Below are positions 24,401 to 39,400 of a stretch of 64,000 bases of DNA, one piece after another. The notes under the pieces were generated by a model, which worked only from the letters and a program-made list of their open reading frames with translations, had not been told where the DNA came from and made no database searches. This DNA is from Cyanoderma ruficeps (Eukaryota > Chordata > Aves > Passeriformes > Timaliidae). Each line of letters begins with the position of its first letter. Positions within the stretch are counted from its first letter, which is position 1. Location: NCBI GenBank assembly GCA_008694505.1, contig VZDJ01007753.1, positions 13,861,003 to 13,925,002 of the forward strand. Direction: 5' to 3'. The translations under genes and the position numbers were made by a program.

Positions 24401-27400
24401 TCAGTGTCACTTTGTGAAGGGCAAATCTCAGCCCAAGCATTTTGAACAGGCTTTCTGGCTGGATTTGTACTGGCCTTCAGGTGGAACACCTATGCCCAGC
24501 TTTGGGCTCTGTACTTCCAAGAAATGCAGGGTCGTTGGAGAAAGTCTGGAAGATAGCTCTGGAATCAAGCAGTGATTCAGTTACTCAGCCTTTGAGGGAA
24601 GACTGAAATCTGATGATTTAGCAGACCAGACTAAAGGCAATTGCTCAAAAACAAGAGTTTTCAAATATGTAAAATGCAGCTGCACAAAGGGAGAATAAAC
24701 AGATCTTGCTTACAGAGGGAAGAAGAAGTTCTAATAGGCTGAAGCTGCTGCAAGGAAGATTGAGATGAGATAGCAAGAAAGCTTTATCTGAGAAAGATAA
24801 CACAGCACTGGACTGGTTTGCCTGAGGAGGCTGAGGACTGCTCACCAGGCCTTCAAGAAGTGGCAGTACAAATATCCAGCAGCAATGACACACAGCTACA
24901 GAAGAAGGGTAGCCTGCTCTACCCTGTGCTGCAAGACACGGTGATTCTACATATCTGTCATGATAAGGAATGCTGTATTTAAAAATGGAAAATGAGAACT
25001 CAGAGGGTTATGAAAGGAACTGGTCAAAGATAGGAAAGCAAATTACAAATTCTTGAAATGCTTCAAAGCTAGGAAGTCTGAGAGAGTGGATGTGTGGGCT
25101 GAGATGCCTGCAACAAAGAGAGCAGCAAGAAGACATAAGGCATTGTTGGGAAGCTAAATTATATCAGCCTGTAGCACAGGGGATGTCTGGAAGGCACCTC
25201 TTCTAGACTTGTTTATTCCAGGTAGTATCACTGGAGAACTGGAGCCAGGGGTGCTCTGATGAGCTGCTGCATTAAGGAACAGTGAGTCACTAGGCTCAGC
25301 TGGGTCACACCCAGAAATGTGGAAAGAACTTGAGAATGAAGACAGAGAGCAGGGAAAAAAAAGTCATTAAAATCTAGTCTGACATGGGGGCAGCAAAGAG
25401 TAGCAAAAGGTTGAGCAGATTTTGAAAGGAGGAAGTATTTGAAATTACAGAGCTAGGGCTCTGGAACCAAGGAAACTCACTGAACCAGGACCAAAAAACA
25501 ATCCCTCAGGACACTGAGGGTGCTGAGAAAGTGGGGCAAGTACCTCACCATCTGTTTGCATTTTGTGACTGCTAACAGTACAGAAGTGATAGCCAGATAT
25601 AACTAACTCTGACAAATTTGTCATGAGCAGCTACTATGACAATCCTGCAAAGAAATCAAAGGGGTGAAGATTAGATTTTTACTATGGATCAGAAACTTTT
25701 CTCCAGAAAAAAAAAAAAAAAAAGAGATGAATATGCAATTGACTCTATTTATGGCAACACACTGGCATGCCCTAAAACTCCTCAATGAAGCCAATATTTA
25801 TTAAGCATGATCCTCCACTATGAGGCAAACAGGGATTACCAAAACAACAGACAACCCTGAATTATTATGGTTAGTCAAAAGGACAAAGAGAATTCCAGCT
25901 GATTTAACAAAGCCTGTGTGCAGGCATAGCAAGAACAGATGCCATTTCTTGCTGATAAACACAAGGTAATGCCCACTGGGATGAATACTTGGAGTGTTCA
26001 TCTGCCCTGCTGAGTTACGCATTAAGCATTACCAGCTCAGCAAAAGAAAACTGCCCATTATGATGAAAGCTCAATGAAGATTTTTGCTGAACGGCTAATA
26101 GCGAATGAAAAGCAAACAAAGTGCTTTGTTTGCCCAAAGAAGAAGGGAATGAAAATGCAGGAATTATTCTAATATTGTTGCATAAACAACTGATGTATGT
26201 ATGACATAGGGCCTAGCTCTGGTGACTATAACACAAAAGGAAGGAGCAGGTGTAACTGACAGCAGAGCTGGGCAGCAGGGAAGAGGGCAGAGACAGGCAA
26301 TCAGCAAAGCTGTCTGGAGAAGCATGGCCAGTAAGGAAGATGGAAATGAGGCTTATACCATTAGACACGTCCCAGTCTGCGTGGAAGCCATTTTATAAGG
26401 TCTGGAGACTTTCCCAGCTACCAGAGCCTGAAGCTTCTGTAACTGCTGGAGCAGAGTCCTGTGATAGGAAACAATGCATATCAAAACTTAATAAGGAGGT
26501 AGAAGCCAATAAATGAGCCAAGAATACCACTACCCGCTTCATATTGTACTGTGATTTTCCCTTCTTGTGAAAACAAGCATCTCCCCTTTCCTGTATATTG
26601 CTTGAGCTCTCTGACCAAACAGGCTTGGGAAACAAGAAACAAAAAAGGGTCTGATCCGTGGGTGCACCACCACCTTCACTGCACCTACCCACTATTATGA
26701 ATGACCCATTCATTTAGGACTCCTGGGTGCCTGAAAGCCGAGCCAGTCAATTCCCAGAGCAGTGGAGAGCCAGCATACCATGAAAACCAAGCTCTGGCAT
26801 GGAGGCTGAACTTTGTAGACAGGTCAAACCTTTAGCACAGGCTTGCCTGTTCCCACTTCACTCAGAGACTCATACTCTGAAGCTCGACCTGTGCCCCCAA
26901 CTGTGGTGGAGAGAGAAATAAGAAACAGTTGTGATTCCCTTGAGCTTCTTCAGTCTTGGCAAATTCTGCAGAGGGATGTAGGCAAAGCCAAATCTTGAGT
27001 TCAGCAATGAATTCATTCTCTGACTGCCCTGGCTGAAACACATGCTAAGGTCTCTCTGCCCCATTTAACTGTTCATGGGCATCTGCACACATAACACAAA
27101 ACAGTGGTAGGTGTTAACAGGAGCTACTGAACCCTTCACTGAGCTGGGGAAGGAAACCTGGGATAAGGGAGACTACAGTTCCCAAGAGCTGCATATTATT
27201 GAAATGGAGACTATCGCTGACTTTCCCTCTGGGAGCACTGACTGTTCTCCACAAGTATATTTGAGCTTTCATAAAATGCCAGGTCCTGGAACCAGGCGAT
27301 TGCAGGTGAATCCTGGCTTTATCCTTTTCCAAATCCTGTTCTGCTCCCCGTACATATGGAGAGAAGCACAGTGTGTCCCACTGGCAGTGCACAAAACCCA

Positions 27401-30400
27401 AACCCAATTAAAAAGAATACAATGTGTATTTTAGGGAAAAAAATAAAAATCTCTTGGCTTTTAGGCCAGTCTCCTGATTTTTCAGGGTGGGGCTCACTTT
27501 TTCAGCAGCAGGGTGACCCACATTCCCCGAGAGGCTGGGGGGCAAGATGTGCTCCATGCATGAGAGCAGCAGGGCAGCTGTATCTCTGGCAGACAGGAGA
27601 CTCTGGCTCTCACACACCTCAGCCAGACCAAGCCTGGCAACCCCCAGTCCCAGCACCAGTGTCAGGCCTGGAAGCCAAGGCCACTGCACTCATGTCATGG
27701 GTGGGAGGCAGGTGTGTGCAGTGGGGCCTCTAGGAGTACTCCATGAGCTGTCATGGCAGCAGAGGAGTGGGTGAGGAACTAGCTCTCTGGCTGTGGTTAT
27801 CCCCTTCAATTCAAGTTGATATAAATGCAGCTACAGAGACAAGCATCCCCTGGAGTTTACACTGCCCTTGCTCACACCTGTTGTGTCCATAGGAGGGGGC
27901 AGAGCTGGACTCTCTTCTAGCTGCAGCTGTCCATCCCCACTGCAGGGTGGAAGTCTTCATTATTTGCTTCCAAGGAAGGAAATTTCCTCTGGTGATTGGT
28001 TGGCCAGCTCTGCATATTAGAAGTGCTCACCAGAGTTTTGAGTGAGGAAACTCAGAGCCATGGGTGAGAGAATTTTGGGGCTGTGGGAGCAAGCTTGCTC
28101 CTTTCAGGTGAGCAGTAGCAGCAGCAGAGACAGGGATTCTTTGGGCTTGCTTTGCCCAAAAGAAGCTGAGAAAGGGCTGGAACACCACATGCACAAGGAA
28201 TTGCTCTGGATTTGTGGGAGTTGGGATCTCTACTTTTATTAGAAGAATGGGCCTTCCCTGCATTCATCAAGTCTGTTCAGCTTTCTCAAGAGAAACCTGA
28301 AACAGCCACAATATGCCCAGGGCTTTGTATTTCTCTGAAGAGTCCAAAAGCAGAAACAGTGGGTCTGAGAGGCTGGTTGAGGGGCCTCTCTTAATGCCTC
28401 TGCCCTGGAGAGAGGCAGAGCCCTGGAGGGGAATGGAGAAGGCAGCATGAGCCCAAAGGATTGCACAGAGAAGGACAAAAAGATATGGGAAACATGCCTT
28501 CCCTCCCTCCCCTCTCTGCGGAGTGTCCTGGCGTCCCAACACAAACATTCCAGGCTTGCTAACCAAACCCAGCTGCCTCATTGCTGTCACGGGCTGAAAA
28601 CCAGCACCTCGCCAAGCAGCACCCGTCCAGGAGCTGGGGGAGCCTGCTTTTCTCTTCTTGTCCCCCTGCTCCAGCACTCCTGACTTCCCTTCCTACCCAC
28701 CCTGCCCCACCCACAGAGGGTCAAGTCTAGCTTCTCTTACCTGTTTGCATTTTCTAAGGTCTCCACTTTTTTCCAGAGTTCATTGTTTTCTGTTGTGTAT
28801 GTCTCTACCCTATGGGAATAAAACCCACAGCCAGTTAGTCACAAAGGCCAGAAAAATTAAGGCAACGCAATCCTTGCTTTTCATGAGGTATGGAGGCTCA
28901 GTGGCTTCATCCATCACCTGCAGATATGGTCTTGAAATCAACAGTTACTTGGCCCAGCTGATTGCAGCCAGCCCCAATGGGGCAGGGATGAGGCTGCAGG
29001 TGGACAGTTACATGTGACAGTTCCCAGTTCAGGGTCTTCTGACGGTTGGGAGAGACAGGAGCACCTGGTTACAGGCAGGCCAAGTCAGGGCAGACCCAAA
29101 GTTATGCAGACATTTCCATCACTTCCAAACCCCCCTAAGAAGCATAAAAAGGAAGAGGGGGACAAAGTCAAACCCCTCCCTGAAAACCTGCCCTGGGCTC
29201 TACGCCCTGGCTGTGAAATGTAGGCTGTTCTGTGCAAACGCTGGGCGAGCTCCGACTGCAGGCACTTGAGGGCAGCAGAGAACCTGCAGGCTCCTTCCCA
29301 CCGCTTCCGACGGGAAAGTGGTTGGGCTGCAGCTGGGACGTGGGGAGTGCCTCTAGGTCGAGAGAAAGGTAAGCCAGACACACAGCCTGATCCTGCTGGA
29401 GGTTTGTAGCGCAGCCTTTGAACCAGGCGTTCCGTGCAAAAACTGGACTTCCAGAAAAAGCGTCAAACTGAATGGGGAAGGGCCCAAGCAGAGGTTTTGA
29501 CAAAGCAGTTTTTAGTAAGCCAAGCTGACCAAAGACATGTTCTATTAAAAAAATTCACTGAATGCTGCTTTTGGTTCACATTTAAACCTGGCATTGTTTG
29601 AAAGCCATCTGTCAAAGCAATGCTCTAGCGTAGCAAACTGCTGAGTACATACAGGCACCACAGCCACATCTGGGGAGGAGGCCCCAGCTCCAAACGCCCT
29701 GGACCTGCCCCTTGAGCGAGGTCAGCCAACTCCCCAGCCCTGGCTTGAAGATCCCATATGGGACACTAGCTGGAGGTGATGTGCTCTGATACCTGGGCAT
29801 ACCCATGCACATTGAGGTGCCTAGAATCATCTACTTTAATTGAGCATTTCTGTGCAACTAGAGAAGATAAATAGCATCAGGGAGAAGAGTTAATTAAAGT
29901 TGGATTTGGGGGTTGTTTTTTTCCATTTGCTGATCTCAGATGGTGTTAGTAACTGGGAAGAAGATGGTAATTATACAGAAACATGAATTTGTGCTTGCAT
30001 TCCAGCATTCTTCTTTGCCTGGGACTGCACATTAGGGGTTGGTAGTACAGGAGTTATTTTCTACCCAGTCAGAGTCATGTGACATCACCTTAGGCTTATG
30101 CCTGTCATGCACAGGAGAAAAACAAAGCTAATGCAGAGAGTGGAAGTGGGGGAGAGTGGGGACTAACTGTAGTGCAAGGTTTTTCTTGCTGTAAAGTGTT
30201 TGTGTGTTCACCTTCATGGGAAGAGAGGGGGAAAAACCCATGATCAGTGCCCTCAGACAGCTTGCCACTTAGGGGACAGACAAAATAGAAGCAACTTCTA
30301 GTGGGGAAACCCAGAATCCCACCTTGTTGGCAGCCAAAATGACCTGTGTTTTGCAGGGGACCAGCCAAGTGAAGCAGTTGGAAACACAAAATTTCTTGAC

Positions 30401-33400
30401 CAATCTTTATCCCGCAAGAGGATTTCTAGGAGGGAGGAGAGTAGGGGCAGGATTCCAAACCAAACTCCTGGGCAGCCATCCTTGCAAGGAATTGTATTTT
30501 TTGAGCAATTCAGAGACAAAACACTAGAAAAGTGTGCATGGACAGGATTCCTTTTTTCAAAGTAAGACTGACAAGAAGAAACTTACTTTTTCTCTAGACA
30601 TTCCACATACTCTTTCTTCTTCCTGCGGCTCTCCTGAGCAGAGATCTGTGAGGGGGGCAGAGGGGAGTCAGTATCATAAACCTCTGGACATTTCTTTGTG
30701 GCTCATGCATCTTGTCTTTTTCCTGTGCACACAGCATCCTCAAGGCAAATGGGGAGTTGCCTTCCAGTCTGCCATTCCTGCTGATCTCTAGAGCAAAACT
30801 AGGGGGGGTGGATGCGGTGGCTATGCAGCCTTCCTTGGCTTGTAGACTGCAACCATTTGTTGCATTATACCCCTCGCTGCTGAGAGCATCTTTAGGGTTT
30901 TGTTCCACTCCTCTGAGTCACCGGGTATGTGCTGTGGCCATTCGGGCTGATTCTGCCCCAGGCCACTTCTGAGTCACTGGGTGATTAGTTCAGTCTCTCC
31001 TGTGCTTCTCCCACAGGATGCTTTCTAATCCCAGTCTAAAGTCTCACGGCCTCTGCCTGGCTAGTGAACACTCTTGCATCACCCATCCTGCATCATGCAA
31101 TGGTTTTGGTTTCCCTGTCCTTGCATCACAGCCTGACCAGAACAGTTTGTCTGACCTGTGGACCCTGTCCCATGCCACACACTCCCAGGAGCTGGGCTGG
31201 AAGCCACAATTCCCAGGTATGGCTGTATGCAGAGCAGAGATGCCCCTTGGCACCATTTTTGTGAGTTGGGAAGCTCATGCTAGCGTACCAAAGGCACGAT
31301 CCCACCTTTTCTGAGCTGCAGTGCAGCTGAGGAGGTGAGAGTAACTATAGTACTGGTCAACTGAGGATGCTCTGGAATCATGGGAACTGCATGACTACAT
31401 TTTTTGCAGTCACCTTGTTCTTGATTTTCCTTCTGACCCTCTTCAGTGCTTTCTCCTCTGCTTTGGTGAGGGGCAGCTTGGTAGGAATGGGGTAACCCTC
31501 TGCAATCAAGGTGCGCTTCTCCTCTTCAGTCAGGAGCAGTGGGCCAGAGGTTCCTTGTAACTTCTGAAACACACAGCATACATCAGGGTCAGCAAGTTCT
31601 ACCCCAGTGATCCTCCTTAAAGCCTTGCAGAGCAGCCAGAGGCTGTACACATCAGGATAGAATACACTGCTGCCTTGACACCAAAGAGGTGCAGAGCAGT
31701 GCTCTTTCCTGCTCTCAACCTCATCTTGGGGTCACAGCTCAGCAACTCTTTTCGTCTTTTACTTGGGAGGGCATCTGTTCCTTCACAGTGAGGCTGGTTA
31801 CATACTTGCACTGCAGGACCCTGCCAACAAACTTCTGGGCAACAGTCAAAATGGTCTGGTTATGGGAATTCTCAGTAATTCCTCTCCCTCATTAGCCTTC
31901 TCAGAAAGTCCTCTTAGTGCATAGGCCACTTCCCAAAGTATGGATGAAGCACAGCACATGCTAAAACAAGGTAGCTGCTGGTAGATACGCACAATTCATT
32001 GTGCCTCTTCTCACTCCTCTGAGCACTTCTTGTCCCCACATCCTTGTGCTAAGACATCACATTGCCTTGACAGAGCATTTCAGCTTAGAGACCTTACCAA
32101 GGGCAGGAACCTCCACATAAGCCTTGGAAATCCTACAAATCCCTCTAAGCAGCAAGAAGCCCTGTGTCCCAGCCCTGTTGCCTCCTTACATGTGGTGCTG
32201 TGAGGAGAGGTGAGGAGGAGATGGCAGTAGAAGAGCGAGCAGCAGGCCTGGCTGGGCTGGAGGGAGGCAGGGACCGAGGGCTCTGAGATCCATCACTGTC
32301 ACTGCCATGGCTGCTGGGTGGAGTTGGAGGCATCTGCACCAGGTCATCTACTGAGGAATAAAGATCAAGTCAATGGCTCTCACATCAGCCTGTTGGTACA
32401 GGCATAGGGCCCTGCCCTAAAACAGGGCTGAAAGGAGAGGGTGATGAGTTTCACAAGATGGGGTGAGTCTGAGAAAAAGGCCTGACTGAGCGCTGCTCAA
32501 GACAGAGGTTAGACTGACCTCAAATGTGCTAAACTAGGAACTGCAGAGGAGCTGGCAGGGCTTTGCCAAGGAAAAGTATTTACAAGATAATAAGGTACTC
32601 CAGTGTCGACCAAAGTGAAGTAAAAAGCCCATGATGTTTTGCTCCATAGCCTGTTCACAAGTACAGGAAGCTCTGTGAGAGAAAAGCTCTTCCAAAAACA
32701 CTGCAGGGCTCACACACTTGCCAGCACACTTGATCCAGCGGGGCTCCAGTCACTCAGTTGTTTTCCAAGCACTTGAAAACTGTCCCCACTTTGTACTGGA
32801 GAGCCCTAGGGGCCTTAATGGAGGTGGGAATACGCCTAAGGAATGTCTCTCTGCGGCAGTGGGAGTTCCCATAGTGCTTTCATTTGTGCATCGGCAGATT
32901 TTCAGATGCTTGGGTTTCTTTCAAATTAAACTGGATCCTGAATTTCCTGACTTTCAGATGGTTATTTTTGGATAGCTCTACAGTCTCTCTGAGGATTTTA
33001 AAGGCACTCTTGCATATTTCCAACTCTGAAGTAGCCTGTTTTGCCTGGGAGTTCCTGTCCAAACAATTTTGTGTGTGGCTTTTGATGCAGAGTTAGAACA
33101 GTGCAGTGCCCACTCCCCTATTATTCTCTGCCCCAGTGTTACCTTGTATCCACAGCTCTGCCTTTAGGTGTTGTCTTTCCACTCTGTAAAATAACAATCT
33201 ATAGCTGAGTAATACAGTTGACCAGGAAATTCTATCTTCTTACCTGTAGGTACATTTAGAAACTGGTTCACTTCTTTGGGTTCAGCTTTGATCACAGGTG
33301 ATGGAGTCATTTCTATAGGAATCTGTGGAAGAGAAGCAGAAAGAGCTCTTGGCCACTGCCACCTCCCTTGCCTAGAAGGCTCCCACCAGTTCTGTCCATA

Positions 33401-36400
33401 GCCACTGCTCCCCTGCTGCCTGTCCTGCCCCATCTCACAGCTCTGCCCCAAAGGAGCCTCTCACCACGGAGGAAACCAAGAGTTCAAACATAAGCCCCTG
33501 AAGTCTCAGTTGCTGGGCACACAGAGTGCAAACAAATTTATAGAGGAAGTGGCACTGGCAGATGGATGTGCTGCCAAGCAATGCACTGAGCTGAGTACCT
33601 CCAAAAGGGAGATGACTTTTATTCTTGGCAACTCTTCCTTTGATAGACCCAGACAGTGTAATTTAAACCAACCCCTGCATTACCATGGGAAGGCCCTCTT
33701 TGATCTGCCTTCATTATAAATGGGAGTATAAAGGTCGTACAGAAACAGAACAACCCCACTGTCCTGTTCATGTGATTTTCACCAGGACCACTGGGCAACT
33801 GTTTCCAATCAGAGGGGACTGAGAGCTGAATAAAGAGATTTACTCCCATCTGCATTATGCTGCCCCTAGCCTCCTGGCTTGCCAGCCCCCAGCCCACCAT
33901 AGGGTGGAGTTTTCACACTAAACAGACACATTGCAAACTCCTCCAGACTGTAAACACAGCTGAGAGAGCACCATGGTATCGCTGCTGAGCATACACAGCA
34001 GAGATTGGAGGGCACAGCAAGTTCAAGCTGTGTAAATAATAGAGGAAGTTTGTGCACAGTTTTGGCTGGAAGAACCCATTTGTTTTGGATGGTTGTTTAA
34101 ATGGGAAGATGTTCAACATGAGTGAAAAAAGGAAGTGAACCCCAGAGATGCTCTATTGTTATCTACTGAGCTGCTACAAGATAGGCAAGGTCTGTGTGAG
34201 ACTGGTCAGACCTTCTCATCCAACACAGCTGCACTCAAGGCCAGCTGAACTAAGCCCTCAACTTACACCCACATACCAGTGGCATAAGTGAACATCCTTC
34301 AGACAAACAGACTTCTTAAGAACCCAGATACGACCAAAAGAGTTGGCCCCTTGTTACACAGAAATAATAAATCCTGCTGCTTCATAGGAAAAAGCAAGCA
34401 GGACCTGGAGTGGGACCAACGTTTCCAGTGAGCAGCTACAAAGAGTGAGAGGCTGTGTGACAAGTCCAAAGCCATGAAAAAGACAGTGGCAGAGAAGGGG
34501 TCTATATGCAGGAACAGTGGGATCACTGGCATCACATTAATTGACACTGTTCTCTAAAAAATAAAAATAAGCCAAGAGTGGCTACAGAAATACTGGCAAA
34601 TTGGAGGGGACAGATCTCCAGTAAGTGCAAGTTTAAAGCTTTTGGCTTTTGTGCCAAGGAAACATGCTTATATTTAACCAAGATTATAAAGCCTCCTGCG
34701 CTGCCATTTCAAGAGAAGAATGACAAATAATGCAGGATCTGGGCTTTGTAACACCTTCTCCTGTCTGTTCAGTAGATAAATCACCTTGCAGGACCCTGCA
34801 GTCATATGGCTGGGTCTGCATCACCAGGGGTGCTGCTGTGTGAGCGCCCAGGTTCCCAACAGATTTCAGATGGGCTCACCTCCTCGGGCAGTGGCAGTCT
34901 CTGCAGCGGGTTGAGGTTCAGCACTGGTATGGAGCTGGCAGGTAGCTGGGATTCAGGCAGGTCTAGAGGCAGGTTCTGTTCCTGTTTCACCATGATGGAG
35001 CAGAGCTTGGGCCCCAGTGACCACACTCCATTCTCCAGCTCTGAAATATGCACAACATGAGAGTCAAACTCCAGCAAGAACAGGGCAAGGGAAAAAAAAG
35101 CCAATGCAGACAGCTTCGCTGACTGAAGAGGCTGCCTTTCCAAGTTTAGCACTGTCACCACACAAGCATGTGCAGGCCCACAACACAGAGTACAAAAGGG
35201 AATGAACCCCGGTGTGTGCTCCCCAGTGTGTGGGGAGCAGACAAGACAGAGATAGAGGAATTGTGTTTCTGCTGTGCCCTGACTTTACAGCCCAAGCTCT
35301 GCAGGGTTTCTTCCCCCAGAAATGTCTAGGTCTCATCCTCTGAAGCTTATTTATATTTAGGGCTCAGTGAGAGGAGGATGCTGGGCTGTTGCTCCTCAGG
35401 CAGCATGGCCAGCATCACAGAGCTGCCAGGTGTGTTACCAAGAATAGCACCATCTCTGTGCTGGAGAGAGCTGGTGACAGAGCAAGCATGATGACAGTGA
35501 AAGGCTGACGGTGCTGCTTTGGCCTCTTGATGATGTTGTGCCAAGTACCAGGGCTTTGCCTCATGACAGAAGAGGAGGAAGGTCCATTCCTGTGGAAGGA
35601 AGCCCACTGCAGCACCTTCTTGTGAGGCTGCTTCTACAGCTGCTCCCCTCAGTTTCACCTCTGAGACTCTCTTCTCTACCCTGGGCTGCTCAGGGGACTG
35701 CTGTCCACAGCTGTACCCTGCTGCCATTGCTGGCAGAGACAAGAAGCAGCAGTGAGAGAAAGGGAGTATCTGAAGAGAACTGAATGGAGCTGTGGGGGCA
35801 TGCTCCCCTTGCCTCCTGCCTGCTCTGTCCCATGCACATCTGTGGTGTGAGCCTGGCTTGCCAATGGAAGTGGAGATCCCAGATAAACTGCAGATCAGGT
35901 AGGAAAAGGACTGTTAGACAGGAGAGCTGCCTGGGCTCTGTTCTAAAGTTTCGGTCTTTGCTCTTCAAATATTTCAGCCTGCCAAAAGGCTACTCCTAGC
36001 TGGCCTGCAGCCTGCACCCTCCTTCCTAGTCCTCATCCCTTCCCTTTCCCTTTTTATCTGACAAGCAAAAATACATTTGGCTTGATATAGGACAGATTAT
36101 TGCTGAGCATGTCACCAGAGAGAGCTCCAGTTGCCTCCACAAGGCCACAGTCTGAGTCGCTCTCCAACCTCTCTGCACTGTGCTCTGCACGCAGCACTCT
36201 CAGTCAGGCCCAGGGATGTTGCCTAGCTGTCTGCTGCCCAGAGTAGTTCTGCAGTGCAGGCCTCAGTCCAGAAGATGTCCTGGTAAGAGGAGAGAAGGAG
36301 AAATGTCTTTCTCTGCTCCAGAAAAGCCTGCATGAAGAAGAGTACAACCAAGCAGCTGTTCATGAGGGAGCTGCCATCTGATCTAACTTAGAGGTACATT

Positions 36401-39400
36401 AACATTGTCTTTGCCCTACTCAGCCTCTGTTGTCTTCAGGAGAGACCAGGGCAGAATCCTGCCTCTGGCCTTTGCTTGGACAGAGTGGTGTTAAAGCCCA
36501 GACAAGAATTATATATGATAACAGTGTTGGCCTTGCCAATGAAATAGGTTGTTTTCCTGCCTTTGGTCTAGCACCTTATTTCTGCCTAGACAGATCTCTC
36601 TAGCAGATGTCCATTCCTTCCAGCTGCCTCTGTGACTGGACATCTTTAAGCACAGACACAGCTCCTGTGGCTGCTGAGTGTATGTCTCAGCTGCACGTGC
36701 TGCTCTAAGTGCTGATGGATTGCTTTCTAGAGCTTCCCACAAGGCAGCAGGGCTAATGTCATCAGGCAGTATCTCAGGCAGGGATGCACTGTACAGCTGA
36801 GACAACGCAGAACCTACTGAGCAGCCACAGAGTGGGTTGCATTTTCTCTGTCCTGCTAAGGACACCGAACCCACAGCTGGTAGTGAAATCCTAGTTACCC
36901 TGATATGCAGACAAACCCTTTCTGATGGAAGGAGGCAAGGTGTCACACAGCCACAAGTGTTTGTGTCCAGAAAATTTGGACTGACTTCTGCCTTCCATAG
37001 AAATGAGGAAGCTTGAGAGATCTTTCAGTCTATTCCACTGCTCTAGGCAAGTTCCAACTAAACCTGTGTCAGTCCTGATAGATGATTCACTTGAACCTAC
37101 CCCTTTGAAAAGTGTTGAAGAGTTCACAGCTTCCCCCATTTCCACTGTTTTATGGTTTTACTATGCCCACTGTGGGAACATTTTGCTTACTAACTACTCT
37201 GAAGTTCCTTAGTGTCATTTGAAGCCTTTTCCTGCTCATTCTTTCTGTTGGAAAGGTCTGCATTTCTCTTTTTCTCAAACGTGTGGGGTATCCTCTGTCT
37301 GTGAGGGCTGCTGCTGAAGCAAGTTACCAGACAAGGGAGAACAGACCACCAAGGGCTCTCCCCAGTCAGCCTTGACTCAGTGAGAGAGCAGCCCCCAGTG
37401 TTGTCAGTCCAGACAGGCCAAGGAGCAGACACCCAAATAAGTAAGTGCCGTCCTCCCATTTCCTGTCTACATTCTGACCCTGCTCTCTTTCCCACCCTCG
37501 AAGATTCATCTGGGGAGTGACTGGGTTACAGAATCAGAGACAAATAAGCCATCAGAGGGTCAATGAGGGACTGAGGAGTAGGCATCTTGTGTGGACACAT
37601 CTAGGTTCTGCTGCCTGAGAGGACGTTTCAGAGGTAACACTGTAACACTGCAGATTTCATTGTATGTTGGTGGATGAGGGACGCCAAGACGCTCATCTCT
37701 GCTCTCGATACTCTGTACCTATTGGGAAGAAATATGAATGAGAGATATCTGTAGCTGCCCAGGGTTGAGGAGGTGAAGCAAGGAGCAGTGAGAAAGCAGG
37801 ACCTGTACAGGAAGGCAGGCACTAACCCGAGTCTGGTCCAGTGCCCACTGTTCTGCACAACCCTGGCTCCCCCTGCTCCTGGCATCAAATCACACCCTGC
37901 AAAACTCAGGACTGGTACTGAGAAATGAAGCAGCCAGTCCATATGCACAAGCCATCTGGAAAGCAGACTCCACTGATAAGCAGGGTCACAATGCACCCAG
38001 TGGCTTGCCCTAGCTGACCTGTGTTAGTGGGAACCATGTGGGAAGGGGCAGGATTTGGAAGAGTTTTGGAGATCTGCAGAAAAGCTGGGAGAAAACTGAT
38101 AAAAAGCAAGCCTCAGCCAGCTCCAAGCCTAGACAGAACAGGGGCATTCCTGAGGAGCTCTGCAGGCTGAGCAGAGCTTGCTCAATGTTAAAGAAAAAAA
38201 ACATTTCTGGGTAATTAATTGGAACTGAATGTCTAAGAGGACTGAGACTAGATGGAGCTGTGCCAAAAGGACTGTACAGTGTTGCAAATACTGGACCTTA
38301 CTCAGGGTTTCACTAGAATATGACTCACACGCAGTTATGAGCCAAAAAGCCCTGGAAAGATGACCTGAATTATCTAGCTGCAGAGCTGGGTGCATGGATA
38401 CTCCTATACCTGCCATCATGATGCTAGGCCTTACTCCCTTATAAAACTGATCTGCACTCTCAGAGAGCAAGTGCCAGCCCCATCTCAAACTCTCCTGGGT
38501 TATGCACTGTACACCCTGTGCTGGCCTCTGCCCAAGGATCAGTGTCACACTCCATTCAAGAGAGTCATGGTCTTGCCTTCGAGACATGACAGCTGAAAGA
38601 AGGGCATGTGCAGACACAGTGGAGAGAAGCAGAAATGGTGCTAAGTGTCTCAGACAGGAGTCCTTCAGATAGCTTCATGCAGACAGTCTTCATTTCAATG
38701 GTTTCAACAAATGCATTCTTTTGACTTCTCTCATTCTCAAGTCTTATCTTCTCTTATTCATTTTGAGGGGCAAAACAAAGTTGTGTTTATTTGTTCAGGC
38801 TGGTTTGGGGTTTTTTTCTTTGTTAGTTGCCCGCTCCAAGATTGTACCGGGGTTAAAACTAAGGAAAAAGAAATGCAAATGGAAAGCTTTTTTGGTATTA
38901 AGGCAGAGCTGCTTGGCCTGCCATAAACCTCTCTCCCAGCATCTCTCTGAGATGCCCCTAAGGAATGTGGCAGATGGTTGTGCCTTTTCAAGGACCAAAG
39001 AGGTAGCAGAGGCCAGCCTTCTCTCCTTCTGCCTCGGCGTTTGTACCAGAAAGCTGGGATCATTCCTAGCCATGAGAGGGAAGCCTCTGTCCCAGGTCTC
39101 ACTGTTGCTCAAAGGAATAGCTGTCTTCTGTGTATACTGAGCCTGTGCCACTGCTTTTTCAGGCAGCCTGGTGTCCATCAGCTGTTGGGACACCCACACA
39201 ATCCCACAAATTACAGGACTCTCTGCAAGGACAGCTCTAAAAATACTCAGCCATCATAAATTATCCTGAAATGAATTGTTTTAAAAATAAGTTTTGAAAT
39301 GACTGTTCCTCTCTGTCTCCTGCTGAAAGATCTGCTGGTAAAGAAGCCACTGAGTTTTCCACATGTACCAGCACTGGTTGCAGCCAGAGACTCATGGTTC

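Larger units (their letters stand above)
22378..26358 (-). other. CREB3L1: CREB3L1 intron 9
   Basis: An A/T-richer intron of about 4 kb holding two poly(A) runs and an old CR1-like fragment (24460-24900). The open frame at 24210-24575 runs partly into that fragment and is not a gene. Confidence 0.85.

Noticed and set aside
24739..24770. Sequence resembling a splice acceptor followed by Gln-Leu-Gln codons, first taken for CREB3L1 exon 9
   Set aside because: The frame does not continue the zipper. The true exon 9 at 26359-26458 matches human fully, and this site belongs to a CR1-like fragment.
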